A stretch of DNA of 10,609 nt from Candidatus Bipolaricaulota bacterium (GTDB lineage: Bacteria; Bipolaricaulota; Bipolaricaulia; UBA7950; UBA9294). This document shows, in pieces, positions 1 to 5,759 of this stretch. The stretch's first letter is position 1. The number at the start of each line of letters is the position of its first letter. The stretch is from the NCBI GenBank assembly GCA_003979035.1, contig RXOA01000005.1, positions 1 through 10,609 on the forward strand, read 5' to 3'. A program made the translations under genes and the position numbers. A model generated the notes under the pieces. It was not told where the DNA came from. It made no database searches and worked only from the letters and a program-made list of their open reading frames with translations.

Positions 1-81
1 AGCGGCAAGGACGAACGCCACCAAGACCAGGGCAGAAGCCAACAACGCCCTCATGGGCAATCTCTGCATCGTTTCTTGCAT
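1..81 (-). CDS. N-terminal fragment of an exported protein (partial, runs off left edge)
   Basis: Reading the minus strand from the ATG at 79-81 gives a start of the form MQETMQRLPMRALLASALVLVAF..., that is a short positively charged n-region followed by an unbroken hydrophobic stretch ending in small residues (VLAA) where the window stops. This is a typical secretory signal peptide or N-terminal membrane anchor. A GGAAAGGA-type ribosome binding site (about 88-95) lies six to seven bases before the ATG at 81. In-frame ATGs also occur at 67-69 and 52-54, and the 52-54 one would give a more compact signal peptide (MRALLASALV...). The mature protein is outside the window, so no function can be assigned, and a lipobox cysteine cannot be checked. 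The gene follows the GNAT-like gene by about 160 bases on the same strand. Confidence 0.6.
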   Translation of the reverse strand, partial: MQETMQRLPMRALLASALVLVAFVLAA

Positions 82-240
82 CTTCGATCCTTTCCATCGG
101 TAGTTCAGCATCCATTCGAGCGGCGATCGAGATCGAGCGTACCCCGCGACCGGCGGGTGATCGATGGCAAGGGTTCGCTTCCGGGGGGCAGTCCGTCCCG
201 GGTCCGAGCCACGGCTCGATGACAACGGCGCGCGGGCGTG

Positions 241-786
241 CTACACGGGAGTTTCGTAGAACACTTGATAGACGAGGCGGTCGAGGACCTCGGACTGGAA
301 ATCGCGCCGCAAAGATCGATTGACAAAAGCAGGAAGGCTTTGGCGAAGTGTCTCACAGAAGTCGACCGCCAGGACCGCGTTCGATCCCAGCGGGGCGACC
401 GCTTCATGAAGAAGCATGGCGCCGATCCGGCGCAGATCCTGGTGCTTCGGGTCGATCACGACGGCGGGGAGGAAGAAGAGCTGACCGGCGGCATAGGCCT
501 CCGGGAACCGCTGATGGTAGAACGCGGCGTTGATCCACGGGATCTTTCCGAGGTTCGCTGTCAGGATGCAGACGCCGGCCAAGTCTTGATCGACCATCAC
601 GACGTACTTGGTGAAATCTTCGTCCTGCAGGACGCCATGAAATGTCGGTTCATCCCACGCGCCGTGATGAATCGGCGTCCGCTTGTTGAGTTCGCTGAAC
701 CCATGCTGGTAGATTCTCCAAAGCATCGCCCGATCGGCCTCGTGCTTGAGCACAAGACTCTCGATCACTCGAATCTCTTCGCTCAT
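241..786 (-). CDS. GNAT-like (N-acetyltransferase-fold) protein, substrate unknown
   Basis: This 181-residue soluble protein has no signal peptide or membrane segment. The layout resembles a GNAT acetyltransferase: an N-terminal alpha region (about 10-35), a strand pair with DLAGVCIL (68-75), then a strand FFLPAVVIDP (104-113) followed by KHQDLRRIGAMLLHEAV (114-130). The last stretch matches the position of the acetyl-CoA pyrophosphate-binding loop and helix (family pattern Q/R-x-x-G-x-G/A), but here it is degenerate: QDLRRIGA. The family call is therefore an inference from fold pattern, and the acceptor substrate cannot be named. The start is well supported by AAGGAG at 792-797, five bases before the ATG. 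It lies 49 bases downstream of upp on the same strand and is probably cotranscribed with it. It could also be a catalytically inactive GNAT relative or a different alpha/beta protein. Confidence 0.6.
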   Translation of the reverse strand: MSEEIRVIESLVLKHEADRAMLWRIYQHGFSELNKRTPIHHGAWDEPTFHGVLQDEDFTKYVVMVDQDLAGVCILTANLGKIPWINAAFYHQRFPEAYAAGQLFFLPAVVIDPKHQDLRRIGAMLLHEAVAPLGSNAVLAVDFCETLRQSLPAFVNRSLRRDFQSEVLDRLVYQVFYETPV

Positions 787-835
787 CGTTTCTCCTTAGA
801 AGATTGCGATCGCGATCGTGCCTGCGGCCACCGCG

Positions 836-1459
836 TCACGTTCCGAAGATGCGGTCACCTGCATCCCCCAGGCCCGGGAGAATGTAGCCGTGCTCATTGA
901 GCCGACGGTCAAGTCCTGCCGTGTAGATCGGCACGTCGGGGTGCTGCTGCGAGAAGGCATCCACCCCCTCGGGAGCGGCAACGAGGCACAGGAACTGAAT
1001 GCTGCGGCCTCCCTCGCGCTTGATGATGTCGACCGCCGCCGCTGCGCTTGCGCCGGTGGCGAGCATCGGGTCGACAAGAATCGTCCGCGCTCGCGGAAGC
1101 TCAGGGGGAAGTTTGCTGTAGTACTCCACCGGCTGAAGGGTTTCCGGATTGCGATACATTCCGATGTGTCCGACCTTCGCCGTTGGGATGAGATTGAGAA
1201 CTCCGCCGAGCATTCCGGTTCCGGCACGGAGGATCGGCACCAGAACGACGGGCACATCGAGAACGAACCCCGTGGTTTCCTCGAGAGGCGTCGTAACCGA
1301 TTGCGGGCGCAACGGGTAGTCACGCGTGATCTCGTAGACCATGAACGCCGTGAGTTCTTCGAGCAGCAACCGAAATTCGTGGTTGGTGGTTCGCACGTCT
1401 CTCAAGTGCGTCAGTTTGTTCTGGATCAACGGGTGCTCAAGGATATGAAGTTGTCGCAT
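836..1459 (-). CDS. upp: Uracil phosphoribosyltransferase
   Basis: UPRT converts uracil and PRPP to UMP and pyrophosphate in the cytoplasm (pyrimidine salvage). From the chosen start the protein is 207 residues, matching the usual length of about 208. Family hallmarks are all present: VPILRAGTGM (74-83), the PRPP-binding loop VDPMLATGASA (129-139), and the uracil-binding C-terminus GYILPGLGDAGDRIFGT (191-207). The open frame extends upstream to 1573, but the added residues are not UPRT-like, whereas the ATG at 1457-1459 follows GGGAGG and begins the family-typical MRQLHILEHPLIQNKL. No frameshift or missing catalytic residue is seen. It is followed on the same strand by the GNAT-like gene after 49 bases. 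The 5' leader holds a candidate promoter and a CCGGATCCGG palindrome (1527-1536). Confidence 0.97.
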   Translation of the reverse strand: MRQLHILEHPLIQNKLTHLRDVRTTNHEFRLLLEELTAFMVYEITRDYPLRPQSVTTPLEETTGFVLDVPVVLVPILRAGTGMLGGVLNLIPTAKVGHIGMYRNPETLQPVEYYSKLPPELPRARTILVDPMLATGASAAAAVDIIKREGGRSIQFLCLVAAPEGVDAFSQQHPDVPIYTAGLDRRLNEHGYILPGLGDAGDRIFGT

Positions 1460-1463
1460 GGAT

Positions 1464-1469
1464 CCTCCC
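1464..1469 (-). promoter_or_regulatory. Ribosome binding site that fixes the upp start
   Basis: On the minus strand the sequence reads GGGAGG, four bases before the ATG at 1457-1459. The spacing is slightly short but the match to the anti-Shine-Dalgarno is strong. It supports starting upp here rather than at the in-frame ATG at 1573 or at the intermediate one. Confidence 0.7.
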
Positions 1470-1544
1470 GACCTGGCCGGGATGCACGCGAATCTTTCCT
1501 GTTGCGTTGGGTGAGGATTCATTCTCCCGGATCCGGCCCCTGTG

Positions 1545-1573
1545 AAGATATCGTATGGAATAGAACCGCTCAA
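1545..1573 (-). promoter_or_regulatory. Candidate sigma70-type promoter for upp
   Basis: On the minus strand a TTGAGC element (1568-1573) and a TATCTT element (1545-1550) are separated by exactly 17 bases. Each matches the consensus at four of six positions. Transcription would begin near 1538, giving a leader of about 80 bases, and the palindrome CCGGATCCGG (1527-1536) would lie at the very start of the transcript. The elements are weak, so this is a candidate only. Confidence 0.3.
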
Positions 1574-1703
1574 CCATTGGGCGAGCCGACGGATACCGCT
1601 GCGTCAAGAAGACAAGCGCGACAACGGACCTGGCGATTGGCCCGCCCAAAGGCAACTCGCCGCTCGTCCGATTTCGATGGCGGGCGTTTTTCTTGCTTGA
1701 CTA

Positions 1704-1800
1704 GGCGACGCCCGGCCGAGAAGGGCGACCGCCCGGCCAAGAAGGGCGACGCCCGGCCAAGAAGGGCTACCGCCCGGCCAAGAAGGGCTACCGCCCGGCT
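1704..1800. repeat. Tandem repeat cluster, about 4.8 units of 19-21 bases
   Basis: On the plus strand the unit is GGGCGACCGCCCGGCCAAGA plus one A, or a close variant. Units lie at 1704-1722 (19 bases), 1723-1743 (21), 1744-1763 (20), 1764-1784 (21) and a partial copy at 1785-1800. Units 1-3 carry GCGAC and units 4-5 carry GCTAC; length differences come from one or two C residues. On the minus strand each unit reads as a small GC hairpin (GGGC-loop-GCCC) followed by TTCTT or TTCTC. The last codons and TAG stop of tldE (1788-1800) lie within the terminal copy. The unit length is not a multiple of three throughout, so it is not conserved as a coding repeat. Likely roles are slippage-prone intergenic DNA or a weak transcript-end/3'-stabilising array; which one is unknown. 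Confidence 0.85.
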
Positions 1801-3104
1801 ACGGCGAGCGATTCCACCAGCACGTAAGGCGCTTCGATCGCGGGGCCCATTCCTGTTGGAATGTCGCGCGTTTCGCGGCTTAACGCCTCGATGTCCAGAA
1901 GGTCCGCGTAAATGTTGCCGGAGATCATCGTGCTCTCCAACCTCCCGCTCACCCGGCCGTTGCGGATGTGGAACCCGATCGCCTGCACGGCGAACTGACC
2001 TTGGCTGTAGTTGCCGGAATGAAATCCCAGGCCTCCTGTTACAAGGAGCGCCTCATCCAGATCCGTGATCATCTTGTCGATCGGCTCCGTTCCTGGCTGG
2101 ATCTGCACGTGGCATGGCCACGGTTCGGGCGCAACTTCCGTTCCGCTCCCGAATAGCTGCCGCTTGAATCCGTTCCCGGTCGATCGGCGACGAAGCATCG
2201 AGGCGGATTGGAGATCCAAGAGGAAGTCGCGAAGGATCCCGTTCTCGACGAGCGGGCGACGTCGGCAGGCGGTGCCTTCGTCGTCGAATGCCCGGGAGAA
2301 TGGAGAGGCTGGCAGATCCGGCGCATCGAAGATCGTCAACTTCTCCGACAGGATCGACTCATCGATCCGGTTGAAGATCGGCGATGTTTCCTTGGCCACT
2401 GCATTTCCGTTGATCCCGAAGCACAGCGGGATGATGTAGAGGAACGCGGCCTCCGGCGCGAAGATCACCGGGAGTCGTCCCGTGTCGGGCGTCGAGGCCT
2501 GTTCCGTCCATCCGTACCAGGTGAGAAACTCCTCGATGAGATCCGTCGGTGCTTCGAATGGAGAGGACGATGCATGGGATTTGTGGATGAACGTTCCCGC
2601 TCCTTGGAGCGGCGCACCAAACGCCAAGTGCAGGCCGGCGGTTTCCGATTCGGCGTGCACCCCGTCGGTGGTCTCGATCACCAGCCGTTCCGACGAGGTC
2701 CCGGCGCGGATCAGAAGGGTGAGATCGGGGCGGTGCGAAAGGATCGCTCGCTTTGTGTCCTCGCACAGTGCGACCAGATCCGCGCCGGTCATCGCGGACA
2801 CGGCGCGGTCGGCGTCGGGAAGATCGTTGTATGCGTGGGCGTGCGAGAATGCGTGGCGGGCAGGATCCCCAAACATCGAAACGGTCTTTGCTTCATCCAC
2901 GATCGCCGTTCGTTCGGGGGTTTCGCCGAAGGATTGCCCGAAACGTCCGCCATCGATCACGCGAACGGCGACGGACGAGAGTCGATTCAAGTTGATCTGC
3001 TGCAGGCAACGATTCTGATAGAGGACGGTCGTTTCGTGAGCCCGCCGCCAGTACATTTCGGCTTCGTCAACATGCTGGCGGGCATAGCGGATTAGTTCGT
3101 TCAT
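1788..3104 (-). CDS. tldE: TldE/PmbA-family protein, partner subunit of the TldD metallopeptidase
   Basis: The 438-residue product matches the TldE (PmbA) side of the TldD/TldE pair, which in Enterobacteria forms a heterodimeric zinc peptidase that trims leader peptides (microcin B17) and degrades the CcdA antitoxin. Family features seen are the C-terminal half with FDDEGTACRRRPLVENGILRDFLLD (273-297) and the glycine-rich GGLGFHSGNYSQGQFAVQAIGF (357-378). As expected for TldE, the zinc motif HExxxH of TldD is absent; the corresponding region reads FGINGNAVAKE (229-239). The start at 3102-3104 follows GGAGGG (3110-3115) by five bases and overlaps the tldD stop as ATGA, implying translational coupling and 1:1 synthesis. 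An in-frame ATG upstream at 3197 would add 31 low-complexity residues encoded inside tldD and is rejected. The stop codon sits inside a tandem repeat. The local substrate is unknown. Confidence 0.92.
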   Translation of the reverse strand: MNELIRYARQHVDEAEMYWRRAHETTVLYQNRCLQQINLNRLSSVAVRVIDGGRFGQSFGETPERTAIVDEAKTVSMFGDPARHAFSHAHAYNDLPDADRAVSAMTGADLVALCEDTKRAILSHRPDLTLLIRAGTSSERLVIETTDGVHAESETAGLHLAFGAPLQGAGTFIHKSHASSSPFEAPTDLIEEFLTWYGWTEQASTPDTGRLPVIFAPEAAFLYIIPLCFGINGNAVAKETSPIFNRIDESILSEKLTIFDAPDLPASPFSRAFDDEGTACRRRPLVENGILRDFLLDLQSASMLRRRSTGNGFKRQLFGSGTEVAPEPWPCHVQIQPGTEPIDKMITDLDEALLVTGGLGFHSGNYSQGQFAVQAIGFHIRNGRVSGRLESTMISGNIYADLLDIEALSRETRDIPTGMGPAIEAPYVLVESLAVAGR

Positions 3105-4477
3105 CGAATCCCTCCGATCGTCACGGTGTCGATCTTGATGTGCGGCGCCCCTTTGCCCGACTTCGAATTCAGCTGCTGCGGCATCCCCTTGCCGCACCCG
3201 CCTCGCTCAGCGAACGAGACATCGTCTCCGATCATCGAAATGGCTCCCAATGTGCCGAACAGCTCGCCGCTCATGTTGATGTCGCGGACCCTCTCGGCGA
3301 GACGTCCGTTGCGGATGCGGAACCCCCACTGCGCTCCGAACGTGAACTGATCCCCTGTGGTCTGCCCTCCCTTGGCGCCGACCAAGTAGTAGCCGTTTTC
3401 GATCGAGGCAACCATGTCATCGAACGAAGATGTTCCGGGCTCGATGAAGATGTTCGACATGCGGACGATCGGCGTGTAGTGTGCATCGACAGCGCGCATG
3501 TTGCCCGAAAGCGGCTCGTCGAATGCTGCCGCCGTCTCCCGCGAGTGCAGTCTCCCGGAGAGGGTGCCCTCTCGGATGAGTTCGGTTCGCTGACCGAGCA
3601 CGCCTTCGTCATCAACGATGTAGCTGCCGGGACGATCGAGAAGGCCCGGATCGTCGGTGACGTTGAGGATTGGGGCGCCGAGCCGGGTGCCCAGGGTCAG
3701 CCTCTCGCGGAACGACGGATTGTTCTGGATGCCGTCCGCTTCGGAGAGATGTCCGAATGCCTCGTGGATGAACACGCCGGCTTCGCTGGGGTCGAGCACC
3801 ACGGGGAACACCCCGGCCTCGGCCGATTCCGCATCCAACAACGCAACCGCGGACACGACCCGCTCCTGCAGCTCATCCTCACGGCCGATGAGTCCCGAGA
3901 ACGAATCGCTGCCGCCGAATGCGAACCGAACTCTCTGCGCGACGCCGTTTCGTTGGGTGACGATGAATCCGGCGATGTTCACGATCAGCAAGTCGTAGTC
4001 GACCGAACTCCCTTCCGAATTGACGAATGTTCGATGGGAGTAGAATTCTTCGTACTCGGACACGGTCGTGACGACGTGCGGCTCGGCGAGAATCAGGCTG
4101 TTGTAGTGCCGCAGCAGTGCCTGCTTCTCCTCGAGTGAAATCCGGCGCGGGTCGGCTGTCGGCGATGCAACGAATGAACCTTCCAGCCGCGGCGCCGGCG
4201 CGAGCCGGAGCCGATCATTGCGGTGACGTGCAGCAAGGCGTGCTGATTCCTTGCACGACGCAAGAAGCGGTGCCGCATCCTTCGGATCGGTGAAGGATGC
4301 GATTGACTTGCCGCCTGCCTCATAGGCGCGTACGTGGCCGCCACTTGTTTCGTAGTCGGCGATGCCCCTCAGGTGCGGCCCCTCAAAGCGGATGCGTGTC
4401 TTGCAGTTCCGCTCGAAGCGGATGTCCGCGTATTCGTGAGGAGATTCCGAAAGCAGTCGGGCAAGCAGCTCTTTCAT
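3101..4477 (-). CDS. tldD: TldD zinc metallopeptidase, catalytic subunit
   Basis: The 458-residue product is close to the length of E. coli TldD (about 480). The catalytic zinc motif HEAFGH is seen at 238-243 within GVFIHEAFGHLSEADG, matching the family HExxxH. A conserved C-terminal cysteine lies in ERGGCGKG (Cys428), also typical of TldD. TldD acts with TldE in the cytoplasm; the known substrates in E. coli are modified peptide precursors and CcdA, but nothing here identifies the local substrate. There is no signal peptide. The start ATG follows AAAGGA by eight bases, and a perfect 7+7 inverted repeat abuts that site (4489-4504). The neighbour upstream, 109 bases away on the same strand, is the PKD-TlpA lipoprotein; downstream is tldE with a 4-base overlap. 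No motif is missing, so it is probably active. Confidence 0.95.
   Translation of the reverse strand: MKELLARLLSESPHEYADIRFERNCKTRIRFEGPHLRGIADYETSGGHVRAYEAGGKSIASFTDPKDAAPLLASCKESARLAARHRNDRLRLAPAPRLEGSFVASPTADPRRISLEEKQALLRHYNSLILAEPHVVTTVSEYEEFYSHRTFVNSEGSSVDYDLLIVNIAGFIVTQRNGVAQRVRFAFGGSDSFSGLIGREDELQERVVSAVALLDAESAEAGVFPVVLDPSEAGVFIHEAFGHLSEADGIQNNPSFRERLTLGTRLGAPILNVTDDPGLLDRPGSYIVDDEGVLGQRTELIREGTLSGRLHSRETAAAFDEPLSGNMRAVDAHYTPIVRMSNIFIEPGTSSFDDMVASIENGYYLVGAKGGQTTGDQFTFGAQWGFRIRNGRLAERVRDINMSGELFGTLGAISMIGDDVSFAERGGCGKGMPQQLNSKSGKGAPHIKIDTVTIGGIR
3110..3115 (-). promoter_or_regulatory. Ribosome binding site for tldE inside the tldD end
   Basis: The minus strand reads GGAGGG followed by ATTCG and then ATG (3102-3104). 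It lies within the last codons of tldD (VTIGGIR) and decides the tldE start, giving the ATGA stop-start overlap. Confidence 0.7.
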
Positions 4478-4488
4478 GAAGCCGTCCT

Positions 4489-4504
4489 TTCATGCTGGCA
4501 TGAA
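4489..4504. promoter_or_regulatory. Inverted repeat abutting the tldD ribosome binding site
   Basis: TTCATGC-TG-GCATGAA is a perfect inverted repeat with 7-base arms and a 2-base centre. Its inner edge overlaps the AAAGGA ribosome binding site (4485-4490) of tldD by two bases. CATGAAGC occurs again at 4475-4482 and 4499-4506, and TTTCATG at 4472-4478 and 4488-4494, so the same word recurs across the start region. It could be an operator for a dimeric repressor or a small RNA hairpin affecting translation; no promoter elements were recognised with confidence nearby. Confidence 0.4.
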
Positions 4505-4586
4505 GCGCCAGGATCAAGATGTTGCGGGATCGAGTGCGCCGCCGCAAAACGCTGGGTCGGGTGAACAGGGGGGGAGTGTGCCCATG

Positions 4587-5387
4587 CTAGAGAAGGGGCT
4601 CAATCTCCGTCGCTCCGATGTCGGTGGGATGGCCCACGTAGCGGATGACACCGCGGCGATCAAGGATGAAGCTGCGCGGAATGGGCTGATCGTCCATCTC
4701 ATAGAGGATCGTGATTGGACTGGCCCGCTTCCCTCCGGGCTCCCATACGCTGATGAATTCCTCGAACCCTTCGTCGGCGAGATATTCGATCGAGTCCTGT
4801 TCGATCTCATCGGTGCTGACGAGGACGCAGAGCAATCCCTCGTCGCCGTAGGCGTCCAGCAAGTTCTGGAGGTGCGGGAGGGATTTCTTGCACGGAGTGC
4901 ACCACGCCCCCCAAAAGTCGAGCACAACCACGGAGCCTCGGAGATCAGACAGCGTCACAAGATCGCCGTCCGTGGTATGTGCCGTGAAGTCGGGAGCGGT
5001 CATTCCCGGCATGACGCCGACAGGTGGCCCCTCTTCCGATACGGTGATCATCAGCGATGCTTGATCCTGCCGTCCGCGCTCGTCCGTCACGATGAGCACG
5101 GCTTCGTACACGCCGCCGATCCTGTAAGTATGTCGCACGATGGTGAAGAGCGATGCTGCGGAAACGGGCTCACTACCGTCGCCGAAACCGAGGACCGCCT
5201 CGAATGGCTCCCCGGCGGGGACGACCGCGCACGACAAGTTGAAGCCGCTTTCCAGGGGGGCGGACCCGCTGGTGATTGCCGCCGTCAGGGCAGCCTGCGG
5301 ATCCTGAATCCCCAGGCAGGCAGACAGCGTAATCATCAGCAAGGCCAAACCCAACAGCAGTCCTCGTGCGATCGCAACACTCCTCAT
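4587..5387 (-). CDS. Secreted lipoprotein: PKD domain fused to a TlpA-like thioredoxin domain
   Basis: This 266-residue protein starts with a lipoprotein signal peptide: MRSVAIAR, hydrophobic GLLLGLALLMIT, and lipobox LSAC with Cys24 as the acylated residue. Residues about 35-117 form a PKD (polycystic-kidney-disease-like) beta-sandwich, shown by GFGDGSEPV (67-75) and HTYRIGGVYEAVLIVTDERG (86-105). Residues about 126-266 are a TlpA/AhpC-type thioredoxin domain: APDFTAHTTDGDLVTLSDLRG (131-151), VVVLDFWGAWCTPCKKSLP (153-171) with the redox pair Cys163/Cys166, and the cis-proline region PIPRSFILDRRG (235-246). The expected role is thiol-disulfide exchange outside the cytoplasmic membrane, as in cytochrome c maturation or disulfide reduction; the partner is unknown. 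The PKD domain may bind a surface ligand or act as a spacer. The start is supported by GGAG eight bases upstream. It precedes tldD by 109 bases on the same strand and is divergent from ileS. Confidence 0.9.
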   Translation of the reverse strand: MRSVAIARGLLLGLALLMITLSACLGIQDPQAALTAAITSGSAPLESGFNLSCAVVPAGEPFEAVLGFGDGSEPVSAASLFTIVRHTYRIGGVYEAVLIVTDERGRQDQASLMITVSEEGPPVGVMPGMTAPDFTAHTTDGDLVTLSDLRGSVVVLDFWGAWCTPCKKSLPHLQNLLDAYGDEGLLCVLVSTDEIEQDSIEYLADEGFEEFISVWEPGGKRASPITILYEMDDQPIPRSFILDRRGVIRYVGHPTDIGATEIEPLL

Positions 5388-5632
5388 GATTGGTTCTCCA
5401 GTTTACCGTCGATCCCCCCGCTTTCGAGCGGCATGGTCATCATCGACAACGGACGGCGGCGGCGGTTTTCGAGGTGCCGCTTGTCCTATCGGGAAAATCG
5501 TCTTCGTGGCGGGAAGTGTCGGCCGCGAATCCTCCTCACCACGGATGGTTGACCGGCAATGCAGAGAGGAGTACCATCCATCGTGACTGGGCCATGAACA
5601 CAAAACAAACGGTTGCACTTCCACTTCTGATC

Positions 5633-5638
5633 TATATT
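5633..5638 (+). promoter_or_regulatory. Candidate -10 element for ileS
   Basis: TATATT matches the consensus TATAAT at five of six positions. A TTGCAC lies at 5613-5618 but leaves a spacer of only 14 bases, too short for a standard promoter, and no better -35 was seen at 16-18 bases. If used, transcription would begin near 5645, making a leader of about 115 bases that opens with a GC hairpin. Confidence 0.35.
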
Positions 5639-5641
5639 CCG

Positions 5642-5659
5642 GTGCCCCGGTAGGGGCGC
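5642..5659 (+). other. GC-rich stem-loop at the presumed 5' end of the ileS transcript
   Basis: GTGCCCC and GGGGCGC can pair over seven base pairs (one G-T wobble) around a GGTA loop. No T-run follows on either strand, so it is not a factor-independent terminator. With transcription starting near the TATATT box it would lie at or near the 5' end of the mRNA, where such hairpins can protect against decay; that role is inference. Confidence 0.4.
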
Positions 5660-5687
5660 AATCCGATCCGAAAACGCAATCCCCGAA

Positions 5688-5739
5688 ACGACAAGAACGT
5701 GTACGGTAGCGATCGTTTCTTGGTCGTGACAAGAGACGA
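5688..5739 (+). promoter_or_regulatory. Possible two-state RNA structure in the ileS leader
   Basis: TCGTTTCTTG (5713-5722) pairs with CAAGAGACGA (5730-5739) over ten base pairs, one a G-T wobble, with a 7-base loop. The same left arm, extended to 5714-5727, can instead pair with ACGACAAGAACG (5688-5699) over twelve base pairs with two single-base bulges and a 14-base loop. The two folds exclude each other. The ribosome binding site (about 5745-5752) lies just downstream. This is the layout of a leader that switches structure, but no ligand-binding core is recognised and it could be chance. Confidence 0.3.
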
Positions 5740-5759
5740 AACAGAAGAAGGATGTAGCG

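Larger units (their letters stand above)
1460..1787. other. Spacer between tldE and upp (328 bases)
   Basis: This gene-free stretch separates the end of tldE from the start of upp, both on the minus strand. Its tldE-proximal third is a tandem repeat cluster (1704-1800, annotated separately). The rest holds the upp leader and candidate promoter. On the plus strand GCCCGCC (1640-1646) could pair with GGCGGGC (1679-1685) ahead of a TTTTT tract at 1687-1691, but the loop would be 32 bases and no plus-strand gene precedes it. No convincing small gene or RNA gene was seen. Confidence 0.6.
5388..5759. other. Divergent spacer between the PKD-TlpA gene and ileS (372 bases)
   Basis: This gene-free region must contain the promoters of both flanking genes. 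On the ileS side are a TATATT -10-like box (5633-5638), a GC-rich hairpin (5642-5659) and two mutually exclusive hairpins (5688-5739), annotated separately. No T-box hallmark (AGGGTGGNACCGCG) was found, so ileS is not obviously controlled by uncharged tRNA through that mechanism. On the side of the PKD-TlpA gene only a ribosome binding site could be recognised. Short open frames here lack ribosome binding sites or family signal. Confidence 0.6.

Noticed and set aside
205..218. CGAGCCACGGCTCG palindrome as terminator of the GNAT-like gene
   Set aside because: The centre is too short for a stable loop and no T-run follows on the minus strand.
1460..1573. N-terminal extension of upp from the ATG at 1573
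   Set aside because: The extension is not like UPRT, and the 207-residue form from 1459 matches family length and has its own GGGAGG.
1640..1691. Plus-strand stem (GCCCGCC/GGCGGGC) followed by TTTTT, terminator-like
   Set aside because: The loop would be 32 bases, and no plus-strand gene ends upstream; on the minus strand there is no T-run after the stem.
818..2068. Long plus-strand open frame of 416 codons with KKGD/RPRRA-like repeats
   Set aside because: It lies antisense to upp and the tldE end. Its basic repeats come from the tandem DNA repeat read in another frame, and there is no ribosome binding site or family signal.
3105..3197. N-terminal extension of tldE from an upstream ATG at 3197
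   Set aside because: The extra 31 residues are low-complexity and lie inside tldD. The ATG at 3102-3104 has a good ribosome binding site and the ATGA overlap.
3140..4138. Plus-strand open frame of 332 codons
   Set aside because: It is antisense to tldD, which carries the HEAFGH motif; no recognisable domain in the plus-strand reading.
5390..5653. Small plus-strand open frame of 87 codons in the divergent spacer
   Set aside because: No ribosome binding site or family resemblance; it overlaps the leader of the PKD-TlpA gene and the ileS promoter region.
5388..5759. T-box riboswitch before ileS
   Set aside because: No AGGGTGGNACCGCG-type core and no terminator hairpin with a T-run were found.
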